A stretch of DNA of 19,449 bases from Nocardioides sp. (lineage in GTDB: Bacteria; Actinomycetota; Actinomycetes; Propionibacteriales; Nocardioidaceae), in NCBI GenBank assembly GCA_003519585.1, contig DOWL01000182.1, forward strand, positions 2,425-21,873, in the 5' to 3' direction. The position numbers and the translations under genes were made by a program. Shown here piece after piece: positions 1 through 6,948 of this stretch. Positions within the stretch are counted from its first letter, which is position 1. Each line of letters begins with the position of its first letter. Under the pieces are notes generated by a model that saw only the letters and a program-made list of their open reading frames with translations, was not told the origin of the DNA and ran no database searches.

Positions 1-834
1 CTGGCCGCGGCGTCGCAGCGCACCTCCCGGATCGAGCTGGGGACCGCGGTGATCCCGCTCGGCTGGGAGAACCCGTTGCGGCTCGCGGAGGACCTCGCCA
101 CCGTCGACGTGCTCAGCGGCGGACGGCTCAACCCGGGCATCAGCGTCGGCCCGCCGTTGCACTGGGACGACGTCCGCGGTGCGCTCTACCCCGATACCGC
201 CGACGCCGAGGACTTCTCCTACGCGCGGGTCGAGCGGCTGCTCCGCTTCGTCCGTGGTCAGCACGCCACCCTGTTTCGGGGCAGGGAGGGGATCGAGGAG
301 TGGTCGGACCGCGTCGAGCCGCACTCCCCGGGGCTCGCGGATCGGCTCTGGTACGGCGGCGCGTCCAGGCGGTCGGCGGAGTGGGCGGGCGACCACGGCA
401 TGAACTTCTTGACCAGCAGCGTCGTCAAGATCGACGCGGGCGGCTTCCAGCGACCCGACTTCGCGCGGATCCAGGCTGAGCAGATCACGGCGTACCGCGA
501 ACGCCACCCACACGGGCGGGTCTCCCAGGGACTCGTGGTCATCCCCACCGACTCGGCGAGCCCGGACCAGCGGCGGCGCTACCAGGAATATGTCGAGGCC
601 AGACTCCCCCGCACTCGCGAGCCGCAGGGCTCGGCACAGCTGTTGTTCTCGCCCGACCTCATCGGTACCTCCGACCAGCTCGCCGAGCAGCTGCACGCCC
701 ACGCCGGCTACCAACTGGTCGACGAAGTGGCGTTCGCGCTCCCGTTCAGCTTCGAGCCCGACGACTACCTGCAGCTGCTCACCGATCTGGCCGAGCGGCT
801 CGGCCCCGCACTCGGCTGGTCGCGGGCAGACTGA
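1..834 (+). CDS. LLM-class flavin-dependent oxidoreductase, 5' end missing
   Basis: The reading frame is open from base 1, so the gene starts outside the window; the GTG at 49 is internal. The visible part has the luciferase-like monooxygenase signature: a strand reading IELGTAVIPLGWENPLRLAEDL followed by the DVLSGGRL segment that ends the family's first FMN/F420-binding region. The remaining residues fit the C-terminal part of a TIM barrel. Such enzymes use reduced FMN or F420 for oxygenation or hydride transfer; the substrate cannot be read here. The stop lies 5 bp before the next start, so it is probably cotranscribed with the membrane protein at 840. It is not an obvious copy of the other LLM protein at 15420-16463. 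The family call is safe, the function is open. Confidence 0.85.
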   Translation: MAAASQRTSRIELGTAVIPLGWENPLRLAEDLATVDVLSGGRLNPGISVGPPLHWDDVRGALYPDTADAEDFSYARVERLLRFVRGQHATLFRGREGIEEWSDRVEPHSPGLADRLWYGGASRRSAEWAGDHGMNFLTSSVVKIDAGGFQRPDFARIQAEQITAYRERHPHGRVSQGLVVIPTDSASPDQRRRYQEYVEARLPRTREPQGSAQLLFSPDLIGTSDQLAEQLHAHAGYQLVDEVAFALPFSFEPDDYLQLLTDLAERLGPALGWSRAD

Positions 835-839
835 GCCCC

Positions 840-1322
840 ATGCGAGCGGCGCTGGGCACCCTGGTGTTCTTCGTGCTCGCGCCCGGCGGCAACGCAGTCC
901 TGGTGCCCTGGCTCATCACGGGATGGGACGACCCATACAGCGGTCTGCTAGGCGTGCTCGGCATCGCGCTGATCGTGGCTGGCACGGCCGTGGTGGTCGC
1001 CTCGTTCGTGCAGTTCGTCGTCGAGGGCCGCGGCACGCCTGCGCCGGTCGCTCCGACGGAAGAGCTGGTCGTCGGCGGTCTCTACCGCTACGTCCGCAAC
1101 CCGATGTACGTCGGCGTCGCCAGCGCAATCGCCGGACAGGCGCTGCTGTTTCGCAGCGTCGGCGTCACGGTCTGGCTGATCGTCTTCCTGGTCGCGGTGA
1201 TCGGCTTCGTCAAGGGCTACGAGGAGCCGCGACTGGCCGAGCAGTTCGGCGCGTCGTACGACCGTTACCGGGCCGCCGTTCCCGGCTGGTGGCCGCGCAT
1301 CACGCCGTATCGCACGCGCTAG
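840..1322 (+). CDS. Isoprenylcysteine carboxyl methyltransferase-like membrane protein
   Basis: This 160-residue integral membrane protein has about four hydrophobic segments (near residues 3-27, 35-60, 92-106 and 107-125). It carries the small-methyltransferase (ICMT/PEMT-like) signature: GLYRYVRNPMYVG at about 80-92, then EEPRLAEQFGASYDRY at 128-143, with P148-GWWP. In the family these residues bind S-adenosylmethionine at the membrane face; bacterial members have few proven substrates. The ATG at 840 follows the upstream stop by 5 bp. Its TAG stop shares the palindrome CTAG with the stop of the convergent gene at 1319. The methyltransferase role is inferred from the family only. Confidence 0.8.
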   Translation: MRAALGTLVFFVLAPGGNAVLVPWLITGWDDPYSGLLGVLGIALIVAGTAVVVASFVQFVVEGRGTPAPVAPTEELVVGGLYRYVRNPMYVGVASAIAGQALLFRSVGVTVWLIVFLVAVIGFVKGYEEPRLAEQFGASYDRYRAAVPGWWPRITPYRTR

Positions 1323-2422
1323 CTGCGGTACGTCGCCAGCCGATCCACGGCCTCGTCGTACTCCTCGACCAGGGCAGCCATCACCTCGGCCACCGGTCGC
1401 ACGGCGTTCATCCGGCCGACGATCTGGCCGATCGGCATCGAGATGACGTCGGGGTCGTTGGAGGCGTTGATCCGGTTGTGGGCCTGCGCCACGAGCAGGT
1501 TCTGGAGCGGCATCGGCAGCGGTTCGGGAGCGTCGGCCTCGGCCCAGGCCTCGGTCCACTTGGTCTTGAGCAGCCGGGCCGGCTTGCCGGTGTAGATCCG
1601 GGTGCGGACGGTGTCGGAGGAGGTGGCGCGGGTGAAGGCGGTCTCCCAGCCCTGGTTGGAGGTCAGGTTGCGGTACTCCTCGGTGCCGAGCCAGATCGAG
1701 CCGGTCCACACACCCTGGGCGCCGAGGGCCAGCGACGCGGCCACCTGGCGGCCCGAGCCGATGCCGCCGGCGCCGAGGACCGGTACGTCGGGGCCGACCG
1801 CGTCGACGATGTCGGGGGTGAGCACCATCGAGGCGACCTCACCGGTGTGGCCACCGGCCTCGTAGCCCTGGGCCACGATGATGTCGACGCCGTTGGCGAC
1901 GTGGGAGAGCGCGTGCTTGGCGGCACCGGCCAGCGCGGCCACCTTGATGCCGTGCTCGTGCGCCTTCTCGATCACGTCGACCGGGGGCGACCCGAGCGCG
2001 TTGGCGATCAGCACCGGCCGGTGCTGGAGCGCGGCGTCGAGGTGCGAGCGCGCCACCGAGTGCAACCAGCCGAGGACCCCTTCCCGCCCCTCGCCCTCCG
2101 GCAACGGTGGAACGCCCAGCTTGAGCAGCGTCTGGTCCACGAACTCCCGGTGCGCCTGCGGGATCAGCGCCGCGAGGTCGACCGAGGTGCCCTCGGTCGG
2201 GACCTTCATCGGCATCACGATGTCGACGCCGTACGGCTTGCCGTCGGTGTGGTCGTCGAGCCAGTTCAGCGTCGCGTCGAGCTCGTCCGCGTCGTTGAAC
2301 CGCACGCAGCCGAGCACGCCCAGACCGCCGGCCCGCGAGACCGCTGCGGCGACGTGCTCCGACGGGGTGAAGGCGAAGATCGGGTAGTCGATCCCGAACT
2401 CGTCACACAGCGGTGTGCGCAC
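1319..2422 (-). CDS. Nitronate monooxygenase / IpdC-like FMN-dependent enoyl reductase family protein
   Basis: This is a 367-residue TIM-barrel flavoprotein of the nitronate monooxygenase (2-nitropropane dioxygenase) family. It starts with the family's usual MRTPLC...YPIFAF. It has EAGGHTGE at residues 188-195 (His192 is in the place of the catalytic base), AGGIGSGRQ at 218-226 and GAQGVWTGSI at 234-243, the FMN phosphate-binding segments. Overall it reads like IpdC (Rv3553), an FMN enzyme acting on CoA-linked steroid C/D-ring fragments, rather than a true nitronate oxidase; that is from memory. The GTG start at 2422 lies inside the 3' end of the acyl-CoA ligase gene (20-bp overlap), so the two are almost certainly cotranscribed from the operator at 4049. 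A steroid-related redox role is therefore likely; the exact substrate is unknown. Confidence 0.85.
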   Translation of the reverse strand: MRTPLCDEFGIDYPIFAFTPSEHVAAAVSRAGGLGVLGCVRFNDADELDATLNWLDDHTDGKPYGVDIVMPMKVPTEGTSVDLAALIPQAHREFVDQTLLKLGVPPLPEGEGREGVLGWLHSVARSHLDAALQHRPVLIANALGSPPVDVIEKAHEHGIKVAALAGAAKHALSHVANGVDIIVAQGYEAGGHTGEVASMVLTPDIVDAVGPDVPVLGAGGIGSGRQVAASLALGAQGVWTGSIWLGTEEYRNLTSNQGWETAFTRATSSDTVRTRIYTGKPARLLKTKWTEAWAEADAPEPLPMPLQNLLVAQAHNRINASNDPDVISMPIGQIVGRMNAVRPVAEVMAALVEEYDEAVDRLATYRS

Positions 2423-4037
2423 CGAGTGCCAACTCCTTGGCCTTGGGGTATTGCGCCTTGCCCGTCGCGTTGCGCGGCACTTGCGGCACGATCGTCAGCG
2501 AGCGCGGCAGCTTGTAGCCCGACAGGTGCGTGCGCAGGAAGTCGCGCAGCTCGTCGAGATCGAGCGAGGCATCCTCGCGCAGCTCGACGACGGCGGCTAC
2601 GGATTGGCCGAACTTCTCGTCGGGGATGCCGACCACGAGACAGTCGTAGACGGCCGGATGCGCCTTGACCGCCATCTCGACCTCCTCGGGGTAGACCTTC
2701 TCCCCTCCGGTGTTGACGCAGTTGGAGCCTCGGCCGAGCAGCGTGATCCGGTTGCCCTCCTCGATCCGGGCCATATCGCCGGGCACCGAGTAGCGCTGAC
2801 CGTCGATCTCCAGAAACGTCCGGGCGGACTTCTCGGGGTCCTTGTAGTAGCCGACGGGGACATTGCCGCCGCGGGCGAGCCGGCCGGTCCGGCCGATGTC
2901 GGTCGCCGGGTCGAGCACCCGGCCGTCGTCGTCGAGCACCACCGTGCCGGGGCCGATCCCCACGACCGGGCCGTCGGTGGAGATCTGCTCCTTGTCCTGC
3001 ATGCCCATCCCGTGGAAGCCGGTCTCGGTGGCGCCGACCGAGTCGGTGAATATCCCCTCCGGGAACGCCGCGATCCAGCGCCTCTTCACGTCCGGGCTGA
3101 AGATCGCGGCGCTGCTGGAGATGACGAACAGGCTGGACGCGTCGTACGGCGTGCCGGAGGCGGCGCGGCGCTCGTACTCCTCGATCAGCGGGCGGGCCAT
3201 CGCGTCGCCGGTCATGAAGATGAGCTGGACCTTGTCGCGCTCGATGACCTCCCACGTCCGGGCCGCGTCGAACTTGGGCTCCAGCACCGTCAGGTGGCCT
3301 GCGAACAGGTGCATCAGCAGGCCGGCCTGGGCGCCCCCGTGCATGAGCGGGCTGAGGGGGAAGGTGACCATCCGCGGGTCGGTGGCCTGCTGCGACTGGG
3401 CGTACTCCTCCAGCGGCTCGCCGGTGTAGAAGTCGATGCCGCCGCCGAGGACCCGCCAGAAGTCCTCGTGCCGCCACATCACCCCCTTGGGGAAGCCGGT
3501 GGTGCCGCCGGTGTAGATGATGTGGATGTCGTCGCCGCTGCGCTCCTCGAAGTCGCGCTCGGCGCTCTGGTCGGCGTACGCCTCGGCCAGCGTCACGCCG
3601 CCGAACGACGCGATGTCCCGTCCGTCGTCCGGGTCGGTCGCGTCGGGCAGTGCGACGAACGTGTGCAGCTTGGCGTGCTTGGGTGCGCACCTGGCCACCA
3701 GATCGGCGTAGGTGCGCTCGAAGAGCAGGGCCACCACATCGGCGTTGTCGAAGAGGTAGTCGAGCTCGCCCTCGACGTAGCGGTAGTTGACGTTGATCGT
3801 GGTGGCGCGCAGCTTGACGGTGGCCAGGACCGCGACGACGTGCTCGATGGAGTTCTTGGAGTAGATCGCGACGTGATCACCCGCGGCGACCCCGCGCGAG
3901 GCCAGGAAGTGGGCAAGCCGGTTGCTGTCGCGCTCCAGCTCGGCGTACGTCGCCACCCGGTCTCCCACCTTGAGGGCGGGGTTGTCCGGTACGGCGTCGA
4001 CAGCGTGCTCGAAGAGGTCTGCGATGTTCAGCGCCAC
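2403..4037 (-). CDS. fadD19: Acyl-CoA synthetase, FadD19-like (sterol side-chain CoA ligase)
   Basis: This 544-residue adenylate-forming ligase joins a carboxylate to CoA through an acyl-AMP intermediate. The P-loop [12 protein letters not shown] is at residues 175-186, followed by the MWRHED segment typical of FadD19. [11 protein letters not shown] motif, a [20 protein letters not shown] hinge and a C-terminal NATGKAQY with the adenylation lysine follow. FadD19 in mycobacteria and rhodococci activates the C26 acid of sterol side chains and is needed for C24-branched sterols. The divergent EchA19-like neighbour and the KstR-type operator between them repeat the Rv3515c-Rv3516 layout. The start is GTG at 4037, 7 nt after a TAGTCT hexamer with no ribosome site, so the message is probably leaderless. 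Assignment to FadD19 rather than another FadD is from recalled similarity. Confidence 0.88.
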   Translation of the reverse strand: MALNIADLFEHAVDAVPDNPALKVGDRVATYAELERDSNRLAHFLASRGVAAGDHVAIYSKNSIEHVVAVLATVKLRATTINVNYRYVEGELDYLFDNADVVALLFERTYADLVARCAPKHAKLHTFVALPDATDPDDGRDIASFGGVTLAEAYADQSAERDFEERSGDDIHIIYTGGTTGFPKGVMWRHEDFWRVLGGGIDFYTGEPLEEYAQSQQATDPRMVTFPLSPLMHGGAQAGLLMHLFAGHLTVLEPKFDAARTWEVIERDKVQLIFMTGDAMARPLIEEYERRAASGTPYDASSLFVISSSAAIFSPDVKRRWIAAFPEGIFTDSVGATETGFHGMGMQDKEQISTDGPVVGIGPGTVVLDDDGRVLDPATDIGRTGRLARGGNVPVGYYKDPEKSARTFLEIDGQRYSVPGDMARIEEGNRITLLGRGSNCVNTGGEKVYPEEVEMAVKAHPAVYDCLVVGIPDEKFGQSVAAVVELREDASLDLDELRDFLRTHLSGYKLPRSLTIVPQVPRNATGKAQYPKAKELALGAHTAV

Positions 4038-4048
4038 GGCGGCAAGAC

Positions 4049-4062
4049 TAGAACACGTTCTC
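4049..4062. promoter_or_regulatory. KstR-type operator between fadD19-like and echA19-like genes
   Basis: TAGAACACGTTCTC matches the KstR consensus TnnAACnnGTTnnA except for its last base. It lies in the 46-bp gap between the two divergent starts. KstR is a TetR-family repressor of cholesterol genes, released by 3-oxo-4-cholestenoyl-CoA-type ligands. On the minus strand its end forms TAGTCT, a -10-like hexamer ending 7 nt before the GTG at 4037. On the plus strand the weaker TACGCT ends 6 nt before the GTG at 4084. One site can thus cover both promoters. Confidence 0.85.
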
Positions 4063-4083
4063 GTTCTTGACTACGCTCGCCGT

Positions 4084-4923
4084 GTGTCCTCCCCTGATGT
4101 GACCCAGCCTGTGACCCAGCCTGCAACCCAGCCCGCAACCCAGCCGCATGCGCTCGTCGAACAGGACGGCCACAAGCTCGTCGTCACGATGAACCGGCCC
4201 GAGGCCCGCAACGCCCTGTCCGGGGAGATGCTCGCGATCATGTCGGATGCCTGGGACCGGGTGAACGAGGACCCAGAGATCCGGGTCTGCATCCTCACCG
4301 GCGCCGGCGGCTACTTCTGCGCGGGGATGGACCTCAAGGCGGCGAACCAGAAACCGCCGAGCGAGAGCTTCGAGTCCGGGGCGTACGACCCGACCGTCAT
4401 CAAGCCGCTGCTCAAGGGGTTCCGGCTCACCAAGCCGCTCGTCGCCGCGGTCGAGGGGCCAGCGATCGCCGGCGGCACCGAGATCCTGCAGGGCACCGAC
4501 ATCCGGGTGGCCGGCGAATCGGCCAAGTTCGGCGTCTCCGAGGCCCGCTGGTCGCTCTACCCGATGGGTGGCTCGGCGGTCCGGCTCCCCCGCCAGATCC
4601 CCTACACGGTCGCCGCCGAGCTGCTGCTCACCGGAAGGCACATCCTGGCGCCCGAGGCCAAGGAACTCGGGCTGATCGGCCACGTGGTCCCCGACGGTCA
4701 GGCCCTGGCCAAGGCGCACGAGCTCGCCGACCTGGTCGCTGCCAACGGCCCGCTCGCCGTCCAGGCGATCCTCAAGACGATGCGCGACTCCGAGGGCAGG
4801 CACGAGGAGGAGTGCTGGGCCGACGACGCCCGGGTGGGCGCCGCGGTGTTCTCGTCCGAGGACGCCAGGGAGGGTCCGCGCGCCTTCGCCGAGAAGCGAC
4901 CCGCGGAGTTCCGAGGGAAGTAG
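4084..4923 (+). CDS. echA19: Enoyl-CoA hydratase, EchA19-like
   Basis: This crotonase-fold protein adds water to the double bond of an enoyl-CoA; EchA19 of M. tuberculosis acts on cholesterol side-chain intermediates. Visible motifs: [11 protein letters not shown] at residues 36-46, [16 protein letters not shown] at 70-85 (oxyanion loop), [16 protein letters not shown] at 124-139, [12 protein letters not shown] at 152-163 and a C-terminal GPRAFAEKR. These segments are nearly word for word those I recall for Rv3516. The GTG at 4084 gives 279 residues. The N-terminus is extended by a four-fold TQP(V/A) repeat absent from the Mtb protein, so GTG at 4099 or 4111 is also possible. No ribosome site is visible and the KstR-type operator ends 21 bp upstream. 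Confidence 0.88.
   Translation: MSSPDVTQPVTQPATQPATQPHALVEQDGHKLVVTMNRPEARNALSGEMLAIMSDAWDRVNEDPEIRVCILTGAGGYFCAGMDLKAANQKPPSESFESGAYDPTVIKPLLKGFRLTKPLVAAVEGPAIAGGTEILQGTDIRVAGESAKFGVSEARWSLYPMGGSAVRLPRQIPYTVAAELLLTGRHILAPEAKELGLIGHVVPDGQALAKAHELADLVAANGPLAVQAILKTMRDSEGRHEEECWADDARVGAAVFSSEDAREGPRAFAEKRPAEFRGK
4099..4146 (+). repeat. 12-bp tandem repeat, four copies, in the echA19 N-terminus
   Basis: The unit (G)(T/C)(G/A)ACCCAGCC(T/C/G) occurs four times head to tail. The first two copies are identical (gtgacccagcct) and the last two differ mainly in GCA for GTG and in the final base. They code for [15 protein letters not shown], a flexible proline-rich leader before the crotonase domain. 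In-frame slippage would only change linker length. Confidence 0.9.
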
Positions 4924-4930
4924 GGGTCGC

Positions 4931-4960
4931 GCCACATACCTCCACATACCGCCACATACG
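4931..4960. repeat. Triple 10-bp direct repeat (NCCACATACN)
   Basis: gccacatacc, tccacatacc and gccacatacg follow each other directly, 7 bp after the echA19 stop and upstream of the next gene. The 10-bp period is close to one helical turn, so identical faces of the three copies would lie on one side of the DNA, as in binding arrays. No protein is known to me for this motif; it may also be a simple expansion. Confidence 0.8.
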
Positions 4961-5007
4961 CTGTCGCCCGTGATGGTCCGGGAGCGCTGTTCTTCGCCGC
5001 GTTCCTC

Positions 5008-5652
5008 GTGTTCGCCGTCGTGGCCCTCGTCTTCAGCTACCTCTCGGCCAAGCAGCGGCGAGAAGAGCTCCAGGTCTTCGCGCTCTCCCGCGGCTGGCGC
5101 TACGAGCTGGAGCAGCCGCGGCTGGTGGACCGGTTCACCGGTGCGCCGTTCGGGATCGGGTTTGGGCGCCGCGCGTACAACGTGCTCTACGGCAGCCACG
5201 ACGGGCGCGACCTGGTCGCGTTCGACTACGAGTACAAGACCCAGACCAGCAACGGGAAGCAGACCACGACCCAGGTGCACCGGCTCTCTGTGCTCGGGTT
5301 GTCGATGGGCGTGCCGATGCCGACGCTGAGGGTGGATCCCGAGAACTTCCTGGACCGGTTCGTGGGCCGGATCTCAGGCACCGACATCGACCTGGAGTCA
5401 GAAGAGTTCAACCGGGCGTTCACGGTGAGTTGCCCCGACCGGAAGTTCGCCTCCGACGTGCTGCACCCGCAGATGATGGAGTACCTCCTCCAGCACCGGC
5501 AGCTGGGCTGGCGGTTCGAGCGCGACTCGATGCTGATGATCTCCACAGGCGGCCGGACACCGGCGCAGATCGACGCCACTCTGGCGGTCATGGACGGGAT
5601 CTCCGACCGGGTGCCGGAGTTCGTCTGGCTGCGACTCAAGGGATTGGGCTAG
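5008..5652 (+). CDS. Membrane-anchored protein of unknown function (DUF3137-like)
   Basis: The GTG at 5008 gives 214 residues: a short hydrophobic N-terminus, then a cytosolic domain starting KQRREELQVFALSRGWRYE. The domain resembles DUF3137-type proteins (a strand with FGRRAYNVLYG, a charged FDYEYKTQT strand, then VDPENFLDRFVG). I do not know its function. The frame stays open and hydrophobic upstream (GALFFAAFLVFAVVALVF), so GTG 5008 cuts a membrane helix in half. No ATG, GTG or TTG is in that frame back to the stop at 4921. The real start may be GTG 4970 or ATG 4973 with a base change, or a rare CTG at 4987. It is followed after 5 bp by lemA; LemA and DUF3137 proteins are often neighbours, which supports the call. 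Confidence 0.75.
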   Translation: MFAVVALVFSYLSAKQRREELQVFALSRGWRYELEQPRLVDRFTGAPFGIGFGRRAYNVLYGSHDGRDLVAFDYEYKTQTSNGKQTTTQVHRLSVLGLSMGVPMPTLRVDPENFLDRFVGRISGTDIDLESEEFNRAFTVSCPDRKFASDVLHPQMMEYLLQHRQLGWRFERDSMLMISTGGRTPAQIDATLAVMDGISDRVPEFVWLRLKGLG

Positions 5653-5657
5653 GCGCG

Positions 5658-6227
5658 ATGGACATCATGGTGCTGGCGATCCTCGCCGTCGTCGTCCTGC
5701 TGATCGTCGGCCTGATCGTCAGCTACAACCGCTTCGTCCGGCAGCGGACCTTGGTCGAGGAGTCCTGGGGCGGCATCGACGTCGAGCTGTCTCGGCGTCA
5801 CGATCTGATCCCCAACCTGGTCGAGACAGTGCGTGGGTACGCCGCCCACGAGCGTGAAGTCCTCGAACTACTGGTCCGGGCTCGCGAGGACGCGACCGCG
5901 CACCGCGACGACCGCCCGCACGCTCGGGAGGGGTTCGAGGACTCCGTCGGCCGCGCGCTGCAGTCGGTACTGGCCCGCGTCGAGGCCTACCCCGATCTCA
6001 AGGCCAGCTCGAACTTCCTGTCCCTCCAACGCGAGCTCACGCTCACGGAGGATCGGATCGCGGCGGCGCGGCGGTTCTACAACGGCAACGTCCGCGCGTA
6101 CAACACCCGGGTCCGGACCTTCCCGTCCAACCTGATCGCATCGGCGTTCGGCTTCGCGCCGCGCGACTTCTTCGAGCTGACGGACCCGGCTACAGCATCC
6201 GTGCCAGGTGTCGATCCCGCTGGATGA
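5658..6227 (+). CDS. lemA: LemA family protein
   Basis: This 189-residue protein has an N-terminal membrane helix (about residues 3-22) followed by SYNRFVRQR, LVEESWGGIDVELSRRHDLIPNLVETVRGYA and a coiled alpha-helical region. It ends with the family's ARRFYNGNVRAYNTRVRTFPS and FGFAPRDFFE motifs. LemA proteins have an extracytoplasmic N-terminus, one helix and a long helical bundle; their role is unclear, with links to envelope stress and peptidase partners. It follows the unknown membrane protein after 5 bp and is surely in its operon. The last 38 bp run antisense to the end of the cytochrome b561-like gene. Confidence 0.92.
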   Translation: MDIMVLAILAVVVLLIVGLIVSYNRFVRQRTLVEESWGGIDVELSRRHDLIPNLVETVRGYAAHEREVLELLVRAREDATAHRDDRPHAREGFEDSVGRALQSVLARVEAYPDLKASSNFLSLQRELTLTEDRIAAARRFYNGNVRAYNTRVRTFPSNLIASAFGFAPRDFFELTDPATASVPGVDPAG

Positions 6228-6768
6228 CGGTGTGCTTGAGCACCAGCCCGATGTGCAGCGCGAGCATCACGAAGAACGCGAGGTGCGCGGCCACATGCAG
6301 GCCGACCCAGTCGTCGCTCTCGACCACGAGCAGCAGCCCCGTGATCGGGATGACGAAGAGCAGGAGCAGCAGTGCCTTTTCCAGCCACGCCTCCAAGAAG
6401 CGCTCCGACGCGCTCAACGCATCGGCCCAGGGCGGCAGTCCGCCGACCCGTCGCCAGCTCACCCGGAGCACGGCCATCGCCAGGATCGCGAGCCCGAGGA
6501 CGACGTGCAGCCCGGAGGGTGAGTCGTCAGCCGCGTCGTCCAGGGCGTCCTCGCGCCGGTCGAGTTCGTCCTCGCAGCGCTCCTCGTCGGGTCGGTCGTC
6601 GCACAGCTTCTTCGCGTCGTGCACCCGGTCGGCAGCCGCGTCGGCGGCGGCGTTCTCGGTCGTCATCGTGTAGCCGACGACGAATTGCCCGACGATCAGC
6701 CCGAAGGTCAGCCAGTGCAGGAGTTTGCTGACCCAGCCGTATCCGTGGTCCCCGTTCCGCGCCGGCAT
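6190..6768 (-). CDS. Cytochrome b561-like membrane protein
   Basis: This 192-residue protein has four membrane helices (about 16-36, 86-104, 129-150 and 155-178). Histidines typical of di-haem b561 proteins sit at 18 (LLHWL), 88 (GLHVVLG), 158/162 (GLHVAAH) and 172/179. Such proteins move electrons across the membrane, from quinol or to periplasmic acceptors. Unusual is a polar loop at about 38-84 between helices 1 and 2. It is packed with Asp/Glu/Arg and holds two cysteines eight residues apart (Cys56, Cys65) that could form a disulphide or bind metal outside the cell. ATG at 6768 is the only good start. The 3' end overlaps lemA by 38 bp. No redox partner lies next to it. Confidence 0.85.
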   Translation of the reverse strand: MPARNGDHGYGWVSKLLHWLTFGLIVGQFVVGYTMTTENAAADAAADRVHDAKKLCDDRPDEERCEDELDRREDALDDAADDSPSGLHVVLGLAILAMAVLRVSWRRVGGLPPWADALSASERFLEAWLEKALLLLLFVIPITGLLLVVESDDWVGLHVAAHLAFFVMLALHIGLVLKHTVIQRDRHLARML

Positions 6769-6799
6769 GCGCGCAAGGTACCCGCCACTGCACCCGCCC

Positions 6800-6940
6800 C
6801 TAGCGGAAGGCCATGAACTGCGGCGGCGCCGCGATGCACCACGCCATCCCCGAGCGGTCGATGAGCTGACCGATCAGCAGCAGCTCCGGGACCAGCGTCG
6901 CGAGCTGTTCCCGGGTGAGGACGGCGTATCTGCTAGCCAA
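6800..6940 (-). pseudogene. Small ORF, possible truncated remnant downstream of the FadD8-like gene
   Basis: A TTG at 6940, 8 bp past the acyl-CoA ligase stop, opens a 46-residue frame. It contains LTREQLATLVPELLLIGQLI, then DRSGMAWCI, and ends after a short unlike tail (APPQFMAFR). The first 35 residues look like a conserved protein start. I have a weak memory of longer actinobacterial proteins beginning this way and continuing past the MAWCI segment, in which case this copy is cut short. There is no clear ribosome site. It could also be a genuine short gene cotranscribed with the ligase. Confidence 0.45.
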
Positions 6941-6948
6941 TGCTGGTG

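Noticed and set aside
590..2668. 692-codon open frame on the plus strand
   Set aside because: It runs out of frame across two real genes and antisense to a third, and its product is arginine-rich nonsense.
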